A DNA stretch of 28,683 nt, from positions 1-28,683 of the forward strand of contig CAYQEC010000028.1 of NCBI GenBank assembly GCA_964416425.1, read 5' to 3'. Positions 21,372 to 28,683 of the stretch are shown here, one piece after another; positions within the stretch are counted from its first letter, which is position 1, and each line of letters begins with the position of its first letter. The notes under the pieces are model-generated. The model had not been told where the DNA came from. It saw only the letters and a list, made by a program, of their open reading frames with translations, and made no database searches. A program made the translations under genes and the position numbers. Origin of the DNA: CAYQEC01 sp964416425. GTDB lineage: Bacteria; Actinomycetota; Acidimicrobiia; Spongiisociales; UBA5794.

Positions 21372-22271
21372 ATGGGTGTCCCGCTCACGTTTCGACCCGC
21401 TGTCCCGTCCGACCGTCCTGCCATCGAGGCACTGCTGGCGGCGGTGCGCGTGGCCGACCACCGGCCCGCCCTGTCCGAGCACAAGCAACTCCACCTGGTG
21501 GGCGACGAGGAGGCCCGGGTGGCGGTGGCGCACCGCAACCTGGGCGGGGACGTGGTGGGGTACGGGCAGGCGGCCTGGCATCATCCAGGTCGGACCGGAG
21601 GCGCCGGGCACTGGGCGATCGAAGTTGTGCTGCATCCGACGGTTCGCTCCGACGAGGCGCTCGATCGGCTTTTCGGGGAAACGATCGCTTCGGTGAGAGG
21701 AGAGGGCAGGGTCACGGCATGGGCCTGGGATCTGTTCACCGCCGGGGCGATGGAACGGCGGGGCTGGGTGGCGACCAGGGCGCTCCACGAGATGCGGCGC
21801 GGCCTTCCCATGTTCCACGACGCGCCCCTGCCTCCCGGGGTTCGCCTCGACCGGTTCCGCCCCGGGGTCGACGAGGCGGAATGGCTCGCGGTCAACAACG
21901 CCGCGTTCGAGGGACACCCCGAGAACGGAGCCCTCACCGTGCAGGACCTCGAGCGGAAGCTGGCCCGGCCCTGGTTCGATCCCGCCGGCTTGCTGATGGC
22001 CCGGAGCGGGGGTCGCCTCCTCGGGAGCTGCTGGACGAAGCTGCATCCCGGCGGGGTCGGCGAGATCTACACGATCGGGGTCCACCCGGGGGCGCGAGGG
22101 CGTGGGCTGGGGGTGGCATTGGTGGTGGCCGGCCTCGACGACTTGCACACCCGGCAGGGGGCGTCGACGGCGATGCTGTACGTCGACGAGGCGAACGAGG
22201 AAGGGCTCCGGCTCTACCGGCGACTCGGCTTCCGCACGACGCTGATCAACCGAGAGTACGAGGCGGGCTGA
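21372..22271 (+). CDS. mshD: Mycothiol synthase
   Basis: A 299-residue enzyme that acetylates Cys-GlcN-Ins with acetyl-CoA, the last step of mycothiol synthesis, the actinobacterial thiol that replaces glutathione. It has two GNAT domains. The N-terminal one is degenerate (about 1-140). The C-terminal one is active and carries family signatures: NNAAFEGHPENGALT, RPWFDPAGLLMA, SCWTKLHPGGVGEIYTIGV, the acetyl-CoA loop HPGARGRGLG, and AMLYVDEANEEGLRLYRRLGF. ATG 21372 follows the leaderless -10 box. Its 3' end overlaps the minus-strand zinc-ribbon gene by 26 bp. This gene places the window in Actinomycetota. Confidence 0.92.
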   Translation: MGVPLTFRPAVPSDRPAIEALLAAVRVADHRPALSEHKQLHLVGDEEARVAVAHRNLGGDVVGYGQAAWHHPGRTGGAGHWAIEVVLHPTVRSDEALDRLFGETIASVRGEGRVTAWAWDLFTAGAMERRGWVATRALHEMRRGLPMFHDAPLPPGVRLDRFRPGVDEAEWLAVNNAAFEGHPENGALTVQDLERKLARPWFDPAGLLMARSGGRLLGSCWTKLHPGGVGEIYTIGVHPGARGRGLGVALVVAGLDDLHTRQGASTAMLYVDEANEEGLRLYRRLGFRTTLINREYEAG

Positions 22272-22482
22272 ACGGCCCGAAGTCCTGCCCACACGACGGG
22301 CAGCTCACGTCGCTCTCGTCGGTCGGGGCCAGGCACCACGGGCACGGTAGGTCGAGTGCATCGTCGTCGACGGCGCGTACCCAGGTCCCGGAGCGGGTGT
22401 CGTCTTCGACGGTTGCCGGGGCACCGTCGGCCATGGCGGCGCGTTCCGCCAACAGATTCATCACACGGCCGACTGCAAACAT
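22246..22482 (-). CDS. Small zinc-ribbon protein
   Basis: A 78-residue protein. The N-terminal helix (MFAVGRVMNLLAERAAMAD) is followed by an acidic stretch and a zinc ribbon with Cys47 and Cys50 (CPWC) and Cys61 and Cys64 (CPSCGQDFGPF). This type may bind nucleic acid or a partner protein; function unknown. AAGGG is 6 nt before the ATG and TACCAT (22508-22513, minus) is a good -10 box, so it is probably expressed. Its last 26 bp overlap the end of mshD on the other strand. Confidence 0.72.
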   Translation of the reverse strand: MFAVGRVMNLLAERAAMADGAPATVEDDTRSGTWVRAVDDDALDLPCPWCLAPTDESDVSCPSCGQDFGPFSPPRTLG

Positions 22483-22554
22483 GCTGACCCTTCGTCGACT
22501 GGGGACAATGGTACGGCAGGGTCGGCCGGATCGCGAGGACCTCGCGGCGACCGG

Positions 22555-23460
22555 TCAGGACTGCCGGTCGGGGTCGGCAATCGAGCCGGTGACGGCGCGA
22601 CGCAGCTCGGCGACGAGGTAGCCGTAGTCGGTGAGGCCGCTCCGCATCGAGTTCTCGGCGGTGTAGACCAGCATCATGCCGGCGTGGTAGACGGTCCAAC
22701 GGTCGAGCTGGCCCCGCTCCAGCCGTTTCCCGTAGCCGTCCTGGAAGGCGGCGGCGGCGTTGGGTCCGGCCTGGAGCCCGATGAGCCATGTCGCCTTCGA
22801 CAGATCCCACTCAGGTGGAGCGAGGGTGGCCCACTCCCAGTTGATCAAGGTCACGTTGCCCTTGTCGTCGACGAGGAAGTTCTCCGGGACGGTGTTGGTG
22901 TGGGCGATGCGGGGCGAGGAGGCGTAGGGGGGCCGGACGTTGCGGGCGTCGGCGACCGCCTCGGCCGAGATTCCGAGCCGTCCCCGGTACCGCTCCAGGC
23001 GCCGGAAGGTCGAGACGAAGTCGACGCTGACCCATTCCTGATCGATGCCGCGGGAGAGGTTGGAGACCCGCTCCGGTGGGGCATCGTGGATGCTGCGGAG
23101 GATCTCGCCTGCCTTCTTGGCCAACCCGGGATTCTCCGGGAGGGTGCCGAGGCTCCAGCGTCCAGCGTCTTGGAAGATCGCCCAGTGGGTCTCGTTCTCG
23201 GTGCCCCGCTCCACCAAGAGCGGCATCCCCGGCAGGTCTTGCAGGGCCTCGAGGGCGTGGCGTTCCCTGCGGTCACGGGCCGCCGTACCGTAGATCTTGG
23301 CGACCTGGGTGCCGTCCTCGGACCAGAGCCGGTACACGCGGTTGGCGCCGTGGGCGCGCTCGATGCTCGACAATTCCTGGACCCGACCGCCCTTCGCCAA
23401 GCGCTCGGCAATCCGCATGGTCTCCACACCGATCCCTTCCGCTCGCTGCCCTGACTGCAT
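22555..23460 (-). CDS. APH-fold protein, probable pseudokinase
   Basis: A 301-residue protein with the aminoglycoside/choline kinase fold. The N-lobe has VYRLWSEDGTQVAKIYG with the ATP-binding Lys (K55 from ATG 23460). The catalytic loop, normally HxDxxxxN, is HTNTVPEN (187-194), and the metal-binding motif, normally IDWE, is INWEWA (206-211). Both key Asp residues are therefore Asn, although the surrounding family sequence (NFLVDDKGNV; PPEWDLSKATWL) is intact. I infer no or altered kinase activity. ATG 23460 is the longest start; GTG 23425-23427 has a better ribosome binding site (GGAAGGG) and would remove 11 residues. It is divergent from thrS. Confidence 0.85.
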   Translation of the reverse strand: MQSGQRAEGIGVETMRIAERLAKGGRVQELSSIERAHGANRVYRLWSEDGTQVAKIYGTAARDRRERHALEALQDLPGMPLLVERGTENETHWAIFQDAGRWSLGTLPENPGLAKKAGEILRSIHDAPPERVSNLSRGIDQEWVSVDFVSTFRRLERYRGRLGISAEAVADARNVRPPYASSPRIAHTNTVPENFLVDDKGNVTLINWEWATLAPPEWDLSKATWLIGLQAGPNAAAAFQDGYGKRLERGQLDRWTVYHAGMMLVYTAENSMRSGLTDYGYLVAELRRAVTGSIADPDRQS

Positions 23461-23497
23461 TCTCTCACGCTTTGGGCTGGCTTGCCGGGATTCGCGG

Positions 23498-23503
23498 TAC
23501 GCT
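23498..23503 (+). promoter_or_regulatory. -10 box TACGCT for thrS
   Basis: TACGCT predicts a start near 23510, leaving a leader of about 24 nt with the GAGAGGA ribosome binding site. The leader is too short for a T-box. Confidence 0.4.
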
Positions 23504-23533
23504 TACCGACCTGTTCTGTCGAGAGGAAACGCA

Positions 23534-25471
23534 ATGGCGGCCGTGCACCTGACCTTCCCTGATGGCTCGATTCGGGAGTATCCCGCGGGAATCACCGGCA
23601 CCGAGGTTGCCGCCAGCATCGGCCCCCGCCTCGCCAAGGCGGCGGTGGCAGCCGAGCTGGACGGGCAGCCGATCGACCTGACCCGCCCCATCACCACCGA
23701 CGGAGCCTTCACCGTCGTCACCGGCAGCACCGAGGAGGGGCGCCACGTCATCCGCCACTCCGCCGCCCACGTCATGGCCCAGGCGGTGCTCGATTTGTTC
23801 CCCGGGGCCTCCTACGCCATCGGGCCCCCCATCACCGACGGCTTCTACTACGACTTCGAGGTGGAGGAGCCCTTCACAGCCGAGGACCTGGAGCGGATCG
23901 AGGCGCGGATGGGGGAGATCATCGCCGAGGATCAACCCTTCGAGCGCGAGACCCTGTCGATCGACGCCGCCCTCGCCGAGTTCGCCGACCAGCCCTTCAA
24001 GGCCGAGATCATCAAGGGGGTCGAGGAGACCGAGGGTGCCGGCGACTCGGAGGTGTCGGTGTACCGCAACCGGGACTTCGTCGACCTGTGCCGCGGCCCC
24101 CACCTCACCTCCACCGGCCGGATCCCGGCGGTGAAGCTGATGCGCAGCGCCGGGGCCTACTGGCGCGGCGACGAGACCAAGCCCCAGCTGCAGCGGATCT
24201 ACGGCACGGCGTGGGAATCGAAGCCGGAGCTGGACGCCTACCTGGCACGGCTCGAGGAGGCGGAACGCCGCGACCATCGCAAGCTGGGTCAGGAGCTCGA
24301 GCTGTACACGTTCCCGCCTGAGCTCGGCAGCGGATTGGCCGTGTGGCACCCCAGGGGGGGCCTGCTGCGCACCATCATCGAGGACTACAGCCGGAGGACC
24401 CACCTCGCCCACGACTACCAGATCGTGGTGTCACCGCACCTGGCCAAGGCCGAGCTGTGGCAGACCTCTGGTCACCTCGACTGGTATGCCGAGGGCATGT
24501 TCCCGGGCATGGTGCTCGACGAGCAGACCGAGTACCGGATCAAGCCGATGAACTGCCCGTTCCACATCCTCATCTTCGCCAGCAGGGGGAGGAGCTACCG
24601 GGAGTTGCCGCTCCGGCTCTTCGAGTTGGGAACGGTGTACCGCTACGAACGCTCCGGCGTGATCCACGGCCTGATGCGGGCCCGCGGGTTCACCCAGGAC
24701 GACAGTCACATCTTCATCGAGGAGAAGGACATCGTCGCCGAGCTGCAGAACCTGCTCGACTTCACGCTGATGGTGCTGCGCGATTTTGGTTTCAACGAGT
24801 TCGAGGCGGATCTCTCCACCAAAGACCCCGAGAAGTACATCGGGAGCGACGCCGCCTGGGAGAAGGCCGAGGAGGCGCTCCGCCTCGCATTGGAGGCGGC
24901 CGGACTGCCGTACCGGGTGGCCGAGGGGGAAGGCGCCTTCTACGGTCCGAAGATCGACGTCCACGTACGGGACGCCATCGGGCGCCGCTGGCAGCTCTCC
25001 ACCCTCCAGGTCGACTTCGGGGAGCCGGAGAACTTCGAGCTGCTTTACGCCACCGACCACAACACCCGGGAGCGCCCCGTGATGATCCACCGGGCGTTGA
25101 TGGGATCGATCGAACGATTCGTCGGGATCCTCGTCGAGCACTACGCCGGAGCCTTCCCGGGGTGGCTGGCGCCGGTACAGGCGACGATCGTGCCGGTGGC
25201 CGACCGCCACCAGGACTACGCCCGGGACGTGCAGGCACAACTGGCACAGGCCGGGCTCCGGGTCGAGGTGGACGACCACGACGACACCGTCGGCGAGAAG
25301 ATCCGGCGTGCCATCACCCAGAAACACCCTGCGGTCATGGTCGTCGGCGACAACGACGTGGCGGCGGGCACGGTGGGGCTCCGGTTGCGGGGAGAGGAGC
25401 ACGAGCGGCGCGGCGTCGACCGGGACGAGGTCCTCGCCGAGCTGGTGGAGCTCTGCGCCGCGCCCCGTTGA
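23534..25471 (+). CDS. thrS: Threonyl-tRNA synthetase
   Basis: A 645-residue class II synthetase, the normal length, charging tRNA-Thr. Domains: TGS (about 1-60, VHLTFPDGSIREYPAGITG), the editing domain with HSAAH (H75/H79) and LCRGPHL, the catalytic core with zinc-binding C341 in MNCPFH, motif 2 (ELGTVYRYERSG), QDDSHIF, EGAFYGPKIDVHVRDAIGR and motif 3 (MIHRALMGS), and the anticodon-binding domain (PAVMVVGDNDVAAGTVGLRL). Editing and catalytic residues are complete. GAGAGGA is 7 nt before the ATG, and TACGCT (23498-23503) is a probable -10 box. No T-box leader was seen. Confidence 0.97.
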   Translation: MAAVHLTFPDGSIREYPAGITGTEVAASIGPRLAKAAVAAELDGQPIDLTRPITTDGAFTVVTGSTEEGRHVIRHSAAHVMAQAVLDLFPGASYAIGPPITDGFYYDFEVEEPFTAEDLERIEARMGEIIAEDQPFERETLSIDAALAEFADQPFKAEIIKGVEETEGAGDSEVSVYRNRDFVDLCRGPHLTSTGRIPAVKLMRSAGAYWRGDETKPQLQRIYGTAWESKPELDAYLARLEEAERRDHRKLGQELELYTFPPELGSGLAVWHPRGGLLRTIIEDYSRRTHLAHDYQIVVSPHLAKAELWQTSGHLDWYAEGMFPGMVLDEQTEYRIKPMNCPFHILIFASRGRSYRELPLRLFELGTVYRYERSGVIHGLMRARGFTQDDSHIFIEEKDIVAELQNLLDFTLMVLRDFGFNEFEADLSTKDPEKYIGSDAAWEKAEEALRLALEAAGLPYRVAEGEGAFYGPKIDVHVRDAIGRRWQLSTLQVDFGEPENFELLYATDHNTRERPVMIHRALMGSIERFVGILVEHYAGAFPGWLAPVQATIVPVADRHQDYARDVQAQLAQAGLRVEVDDHDDTVGEKIRRAITQKHPAVMVVGDNDVAAGTVGLRLRGEEHERRGVDRDEVLAELVELCAAPR

Positions 25472-25489
25472 CCAGCACCGCGCCATGAC

Positions 25490-25517
25490 TTGCCCTGAGC
25501 GACACGGCGCGTATGCT
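25490..25517 (+). promoter_or_regulatory. Promoter TTGCCC-N16-TATGCT
   Basis: A -35 TTGCCC (25490-25495) and a -10 TATGCT (25512-25517) stand 16 bp apart just after the thrS stop, giving the transporter its own start near 25524. Confidence 0.5.
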
Positions 25518-25569
25518 GCGCCTGCCCATCTCCCGATCCGACCGCCGTTCGCCTGAAGGGACCACCCCC

Positions 25570-28167
25570 GTGAAGCAGCTCGTCAAGCTCCTCGCCGCCT
25601 CGGTGCGCCGTTTCCCCTGGGCGGTGCTCGTCGGATCGCTCGCGCTCACCGTCGTGTTCTTCGTCTTCATGCTCCAGCAGGAGACGGCATCCGGCAACGA
25701 GGGCTTCTCCCCCGACTCACCCGAGTTCCTGGCGCTCGACACCATCGACCAGTACTTCTCCGAGAACTCTGAGGAGCCGGTGCAGATCGTCATGACCGCC
25801 CGGAACGGCGACCTCATCTCCGCCGACGGCCTGCGCGACTACGTGGCGGTGCGCTCCAGCATCGAGGGCAGCGACGTGGCGGACCTGCTCAAGGGCCGGC
25901 CGGGGGGCGACATCGTCGGCTATCTCGACCCGCTGTTGCAGGGGATGCAGATGCGCTCCGAGGACACCGGCGTTCCCTTCGAGATGATGCTGGCCGGCAT
26001 CTCCGACGCCGAGGTCAAGGACGGGTTCCGCCAGAGCCTGGCCCAGATCCCACCCGACACCGCCGGACTCTTCACGGGCCTGCTCGGCGCTGGGTCCGAT
26101 CTGGAGGCGGCCCAGGCCGACACCGGGCTCATGGTGGCATTCCTCAACGTGTCCGGGCTCAACGATCCCGACAACACCATCCTCCAGGCCAAGGAAGTCG
26201 CCATGGCCGACGCGGTGGAGGCGGTCGACACCAGGGCCACCGACGCTTCCGCCTTCAGCTTCGCCCTGCTCTTCGCCAACGCCGACGAGTTCCAGTCCGA
26301 GATCGGCCGCCTCTTCGCCACCGCCTTTCTCATCATTGTGCTCATCCTGCTCTTCGTCTTCTGGATCCACCCCAAAGGACGGATGACGCGGCGGGCGGCG
26401 CTGCGGCGAGCGCTGGCCGACATGGCGCTCACCATGCTGGTCATCGTGATGTCGATCCTCTGGATGAACGGCATCGGCGTCATTCTCGGTCCCAAGTACC
26501 TCGACCTCATCGGGAATTTCAACGAGATTCTCCAGATCCTCCCGATCCTGCTCATCGGACTCGGCGTCGACTACGCCATCCACATGACGAGCCGGTACCG
26601 GGAGGAGCTGGGGCAAGGCGCCGACGTGAGCCGGGCGGCGTCCCGCGCCACCCGCACCGTCGGCATCGCGCTGGTACTCGCTACCGTCACCACCTCGATC
26701 GGGTTCCTCACCAACGTCGTCAACCCGATCTCGGCGATCGCCGACTTCGGGGTGCTGGCCGCGGTCGGCATCAGCTCGGCGTTCCTGCTCATGCTCACCG
26801 TGGTGCCGTCGGTCCGGGTATTGCTCGACCGCCGCGCCGAGGCCCACGGCCGGCTGGTGCGGGAGGCGTTCGGTCACCAGAGCGAGCGGCTCCTCCCCAA
26901 GGTGATGGGGAGCACCTCGGTACTCGCCGAGCGCTTCTCGGGCGTGGTGCTGATCCTGGCGCTGGTGGCGGCCGGGGCCGGCGTCTACGGGTTCACCGAG
27001 CTCAACACCGAGTTCAGCTTCACCGACTTCCTCCCCGAGGATGCTCCCGCCCTCGCCACCTACCACACCATCGTCGACGAGTTCGGGGGCGGTTTCGGCG
27101 AGGAGACCGAGGTCATCGTCAAGGGTGACGTCGCCACCCCTGCGGTCCACAATGCCCTCGTTGCCGCCTGGGCCAATCTCGCCGAAACCCCCGACGTGGT
27201 CCGGTTCGGGTCGCGTGCCGCCGCCGAGTCGCCGGTGTCGGTCATCGCCCAGCTCGTCGTCCCGCCCGATCAGGGCGGGGACCCGGAGGCGTACGATCCC
27301 GCCTTTGCCCAGCTCGCCTTCGCCTCCGGGCTCCAGCCCGACCTGACGGTGGCCCCGGGCACCGACGTCGACGCCCTCTACCGGGCGGCGCTGCAGGTCT
27401 CCCCGGACCCGATGCGGCGAGTGGTGGCCGAGGTCGACGGGCGCTTTCACTACCTCGACGTCGGGGTGTCCACCCAGGCCGGCGAGACCGACGCCCTCCG
27501 GCTCCGCGACGAGCTGCAGGTGGACTTCGCTCCGGTGCGGGACGCTGGGGCCACCACGGTGGCCACCAACCAGAACATCGTCAGTCAGGGTGTGGCGCGG
27601 GCGCTGCAGGACTCGCAGCTCTGGTCGCTGGGCCTCACCATCCTGGTGGCGGGACTGGTGCTCGTCGTCAACTTCTGGTTCGAGTCGCGGCGCCCGTTCC
27701 TCGGGATCGTCACCATCCTGCCGGTGGCGCTGATCGTGCTGCTCGTGTTCGGAATCATGGCGGCCCGCGGCATCCCCTTCAACCCGATCACGGCCATGAT
27801 CGCCAACCTCGCCATCGGCATCGGCGTGCCCTACACGATCCACATCACCCATCGTTACCAGGAGGACCGTCTCCGCTTCGACACCCCGGAGGACGCCATC
27901 CGCTCCACCACCACCCACACCGGGGGAGCTCTCGCCGGTTCGGCGTTCACCACCGCCGCCGGGTTCGGGGTCCTCGTTACCTCGTCGCTCAAGCCGTTCC
28001 AGCAGTTCGGCGAGGTCACGTTCTGGGCGATCATCTTCGCCCTTGTCGGATCGGTGCTGGTGCTGCCGTCGTTGCTGCTGGTGTGGGATCGCTGGCACCT
28101 CAAGCGGGGCGAGGCCGCCGTCGACGAGGCGCTGCTCCACGTCGAGATCGCCGACCAGGAGGGGTAG
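25570..28167 (+). CDS. MMPL/RND-superfamily exporter
   Basis: An 865-residue integral membrane transporter with about 12 helices in two repeats, each one helix, a periplasmic domain and five helices. The repeats end in matching motifs: LLIGLGVDYAIHMTSRYREE in TM4 and AIGIGVPYTIHITHRYQED in TM10. The first has the conserved Asp-Tyr proton-relay pair; in the second Pro replaces Asp, so only one half may carry protons. MMPL and HpnN-like members export lipids or hydrophobic molecules; substrate unknown. GTG 25570 is used because GAAGGGACC lies before it and the first helix (WAVLVGSLALTVVFFVFML) follows at the right distance. A small membrane gene follows 8 bp after its stop. Confidence 0.9.
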   Translation: MKQLVKLLAASVRRFPWAVLVGSLALTVVFFVFMLQQETASGNEGFSPDSPEFLALDTIDQYFSENSEEPVQIVMTARNGDLISADGLRDYVAVRSSIEGSDVADLLKGRPGGDIVGYLDPLLQGMQMRSEDTGVPFEMMLAGISDAEVKDGFRQSLAQIPPDTAGLFTGLLGAGSDLEAAQADTGLMVAFLNVSGLNDPDNTILQAKEVAMADAVEAVDTRATDASAFSFALLFANADEFQSEIGRLFATAFLIIVLILLFVFWIHPKGRMTRRAALRRALADMALTMLVIVMSILWMNGIGVILGPKYLDLIGNFNEILQILPILLIGLGVDYAIHMTSRYREELGQGADVSRAASRATRTVGIALVLATVTTSIGFLTNVVNPISAIADFGVLAAVGISSAFLLMLTVVPSVRVLLDRRAEAHGRLVREAFGHQSERLLPKVMGSTSVLAERFSGVVLILALVAAGAGVYGFTELNTEFSFTDFLPEDAPALATYHTIVDEFGGGFGEETEVIVKGDVATPAVHNALVAAWANLAETPDVVRFGSRAAAESPVSVIAQLVVPPDQGGDPEAYDPAFAQLAFASGLQPDLTVAPGTDVDALYRAALQVSPDPMRRVVAEVDGRFHYLDVGVSTQAGETDALRLRDELQVDFAPVRDAGATTVATNQNIVSQGVARALQDSQLWSLGLTILVAGLVLVVNFWFESRRPFLGIVTILPVALIVLLVFGIMAARGIPFNPITAMIANLAIGIGVPYTIHITHRYQEDRLRFDTPEDAIRSTTTHTGGALAGSAFTTAAGFGVLVTSSLKPFQQFGEVTFWAIIFALVGSVLVLPSLLLVWDRWHLKRGEAAVDEALLHVEIADQEG

Positions 28168-28175
28168 CGGAACCC

Positions 28176-28682
28176 ATGACCGAGCGTCCCTCGATGCCGC
28201 AGATCCCGGTCCCGGCCGAGGTCGCCGCCGCGGCCGAGATGCCGTCCGACCTCGACGCGGGCAACCTGAGCCCCTACGCGGTGCCGGACCCGGCCCGGCG
28301 CCACCGGGCCGCGGTCGTCTACTGGGTGGCGGCGGCGCTCACCGCGGGCGGGATCGTCGCCGGGCTCCCCACCGCCATGTGGGGCGTCGTCGCCGGGTTC
28401 GTGGTGATCGCCGGCTACCACCACCTGGCCGGGTGGCACCTCATGATCCGGGAACATGCCGCCCTCGAGGTGGCCAACCGGGCCACCGAGTTCCCCGTCG
28501 GACACGCCTCGGCAACGGTCGGCTTCGACGGGTGGCGGTCGCGGCCGGTGTGGAACGTGCTGGTGTTCTCGGCGGATGAACCGCCGTCGTCACGCGGACT
28601 GATACGGGTCGACGCCACCAGCGGTGCGGTCCTCGAGCGCTACATCGAGGCGGTTCCGGCCGTGGGGAACGGGACCGGCTAG
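28176..28682 (+). CDS. Small membrane protein, possible PepSY-like tail
   Basis: A 168-residue protein starting 8 bp after the exporter stop, so co-transcribed with it. Residues 1-45 are polar and Ala/Pro-rich. Two hydrophobic segments follow (AVVYWVAAALTAGGIVAGL; AMWGVVAGFVVIAGYHHLAG). The C-terminal part has PVWNVLVFSADEPPSSRGLI and RVDATSGAVLERYIE. The VDAxxGxVL pattern recalls PepSY-type domains; this is suggestive only. It may assist the exporter. GGAGGGG lies about 15 nt before the ATG, overlapping the exporter's end. The stop is complete just before the window edge. Confidence 0.72.
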   Translation: MTERPSMPQIPVPAEVAAAAEMPSDLDAGNLSPYAVPDPARRHRAAVVYWVAAALTAGGIVAGLPTAMWGVVAGFVVIAGYHHLAGWHLMIREHAALEVANRATEFPVGHASATVGFDGWRSRPVWNVLVFSADEPPSSRGLIRVDATSGAVLERYIEAVPAVGNGTG

Positions 28683-28683
28683 C

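Noticed and set aside
25717..28140. An 807-codon minus-strand frame opposite the exporter
   Set aside because: Composition is His/Gly/Glu-rich and motif-free. It is an antisense shadow caused by high GC at third codon positions.
1..28683. CRISPR arrays, insertion sequences, integrases or phage genes
   Set aside because: No regularly spaced repeats, transposase or phage motifs were seen on either strand.

Overview
This is high-GC DNA from an actinobacterium (Actinomycetota). The clearest taxonomic marker is a mycothiol synthase gene (mshD). The DUF2568/TetR pair, the DUF3558-like lipoprotein and the frequent leaderless starts behind a TANNNT -10 box agree with this. The xylose isomerase belongs to the long class II type rather than the class I type usual in Streptomyces-like bacteria, and several proteins resemble only poorly known families. 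A deep-branching, perhaps uncultivated actinobacterial lineage is therefore more likely than a classic genus; that placement is inference.

Layout. 1-760: two decayed copies of a histidine kinase 3' end on the minus strand, with a small membrane protein between them. 871-3058: a secreted/anchored pentapeptide-repeat protein, then metF behind a heavily structured leader. 3065-7300: an uncharacterised two-domain protein, a zinc-ribbon membrane protein, a sulfotransferase-like gene, a GNAT enzyme, a small conserved protein and a lipoprotein. 7332-8266: a palindromic operator, a DUF2568 membrane protein and the decayed remains of its TetR regulator. 8333-10149: a DEAD-box helicase carrying a C-terminal RRM, followed by a 73-residue protein. 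10211-15596: carbohydrate enzymes (GH13 alpha-glucosidase and GH94 phosphorylase) flanking a minus-strand pair that encodes a stand-alone RRM protein and, by a GTGA overlap, a 57-residue Cys/His-rich protein, plus a four-helix membrane protein. 15611-18525: a soluble PAS-type histidine kinase with a small downstream ORF, and xylA with its own promoter and operator. 19173-20357: a lone Flp pilin and a DivIVA-like coiled-coil protein, divergent. 20347-22482: a patatin-like lipase divergent from mshD, and a zinc-ribbon protein. 22555-28682: an APH-fold protein with both catalytic aspartates replaced, thrS, an MMPL/RND exporter and a small membrane protein.

How the genes fit together. GH13, GH94 and xylA suggest use of plant-type oligosaccharides (glucosides, cellobiose-like disaccharides, xylose). 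The DEAD-RRM helicase, the stand-alone RRM protein and their two small neighbours suggest an RNA-remodelling or cold-adaptation set. The stand-alone RRM gene has a leader whose 9-bp stem runs into its ribosome binding site. No CRISPR array, rRNA, tRNA, insertion sequence or phage module was seen. The most noteworthy points are the RRM plus Cys-rich pair and its leader, the DEAD-RRM fusion, the double-Asn APH-like pseudokinase, the ATC-start TetR relic, and the unassigned structured RNA before metF.
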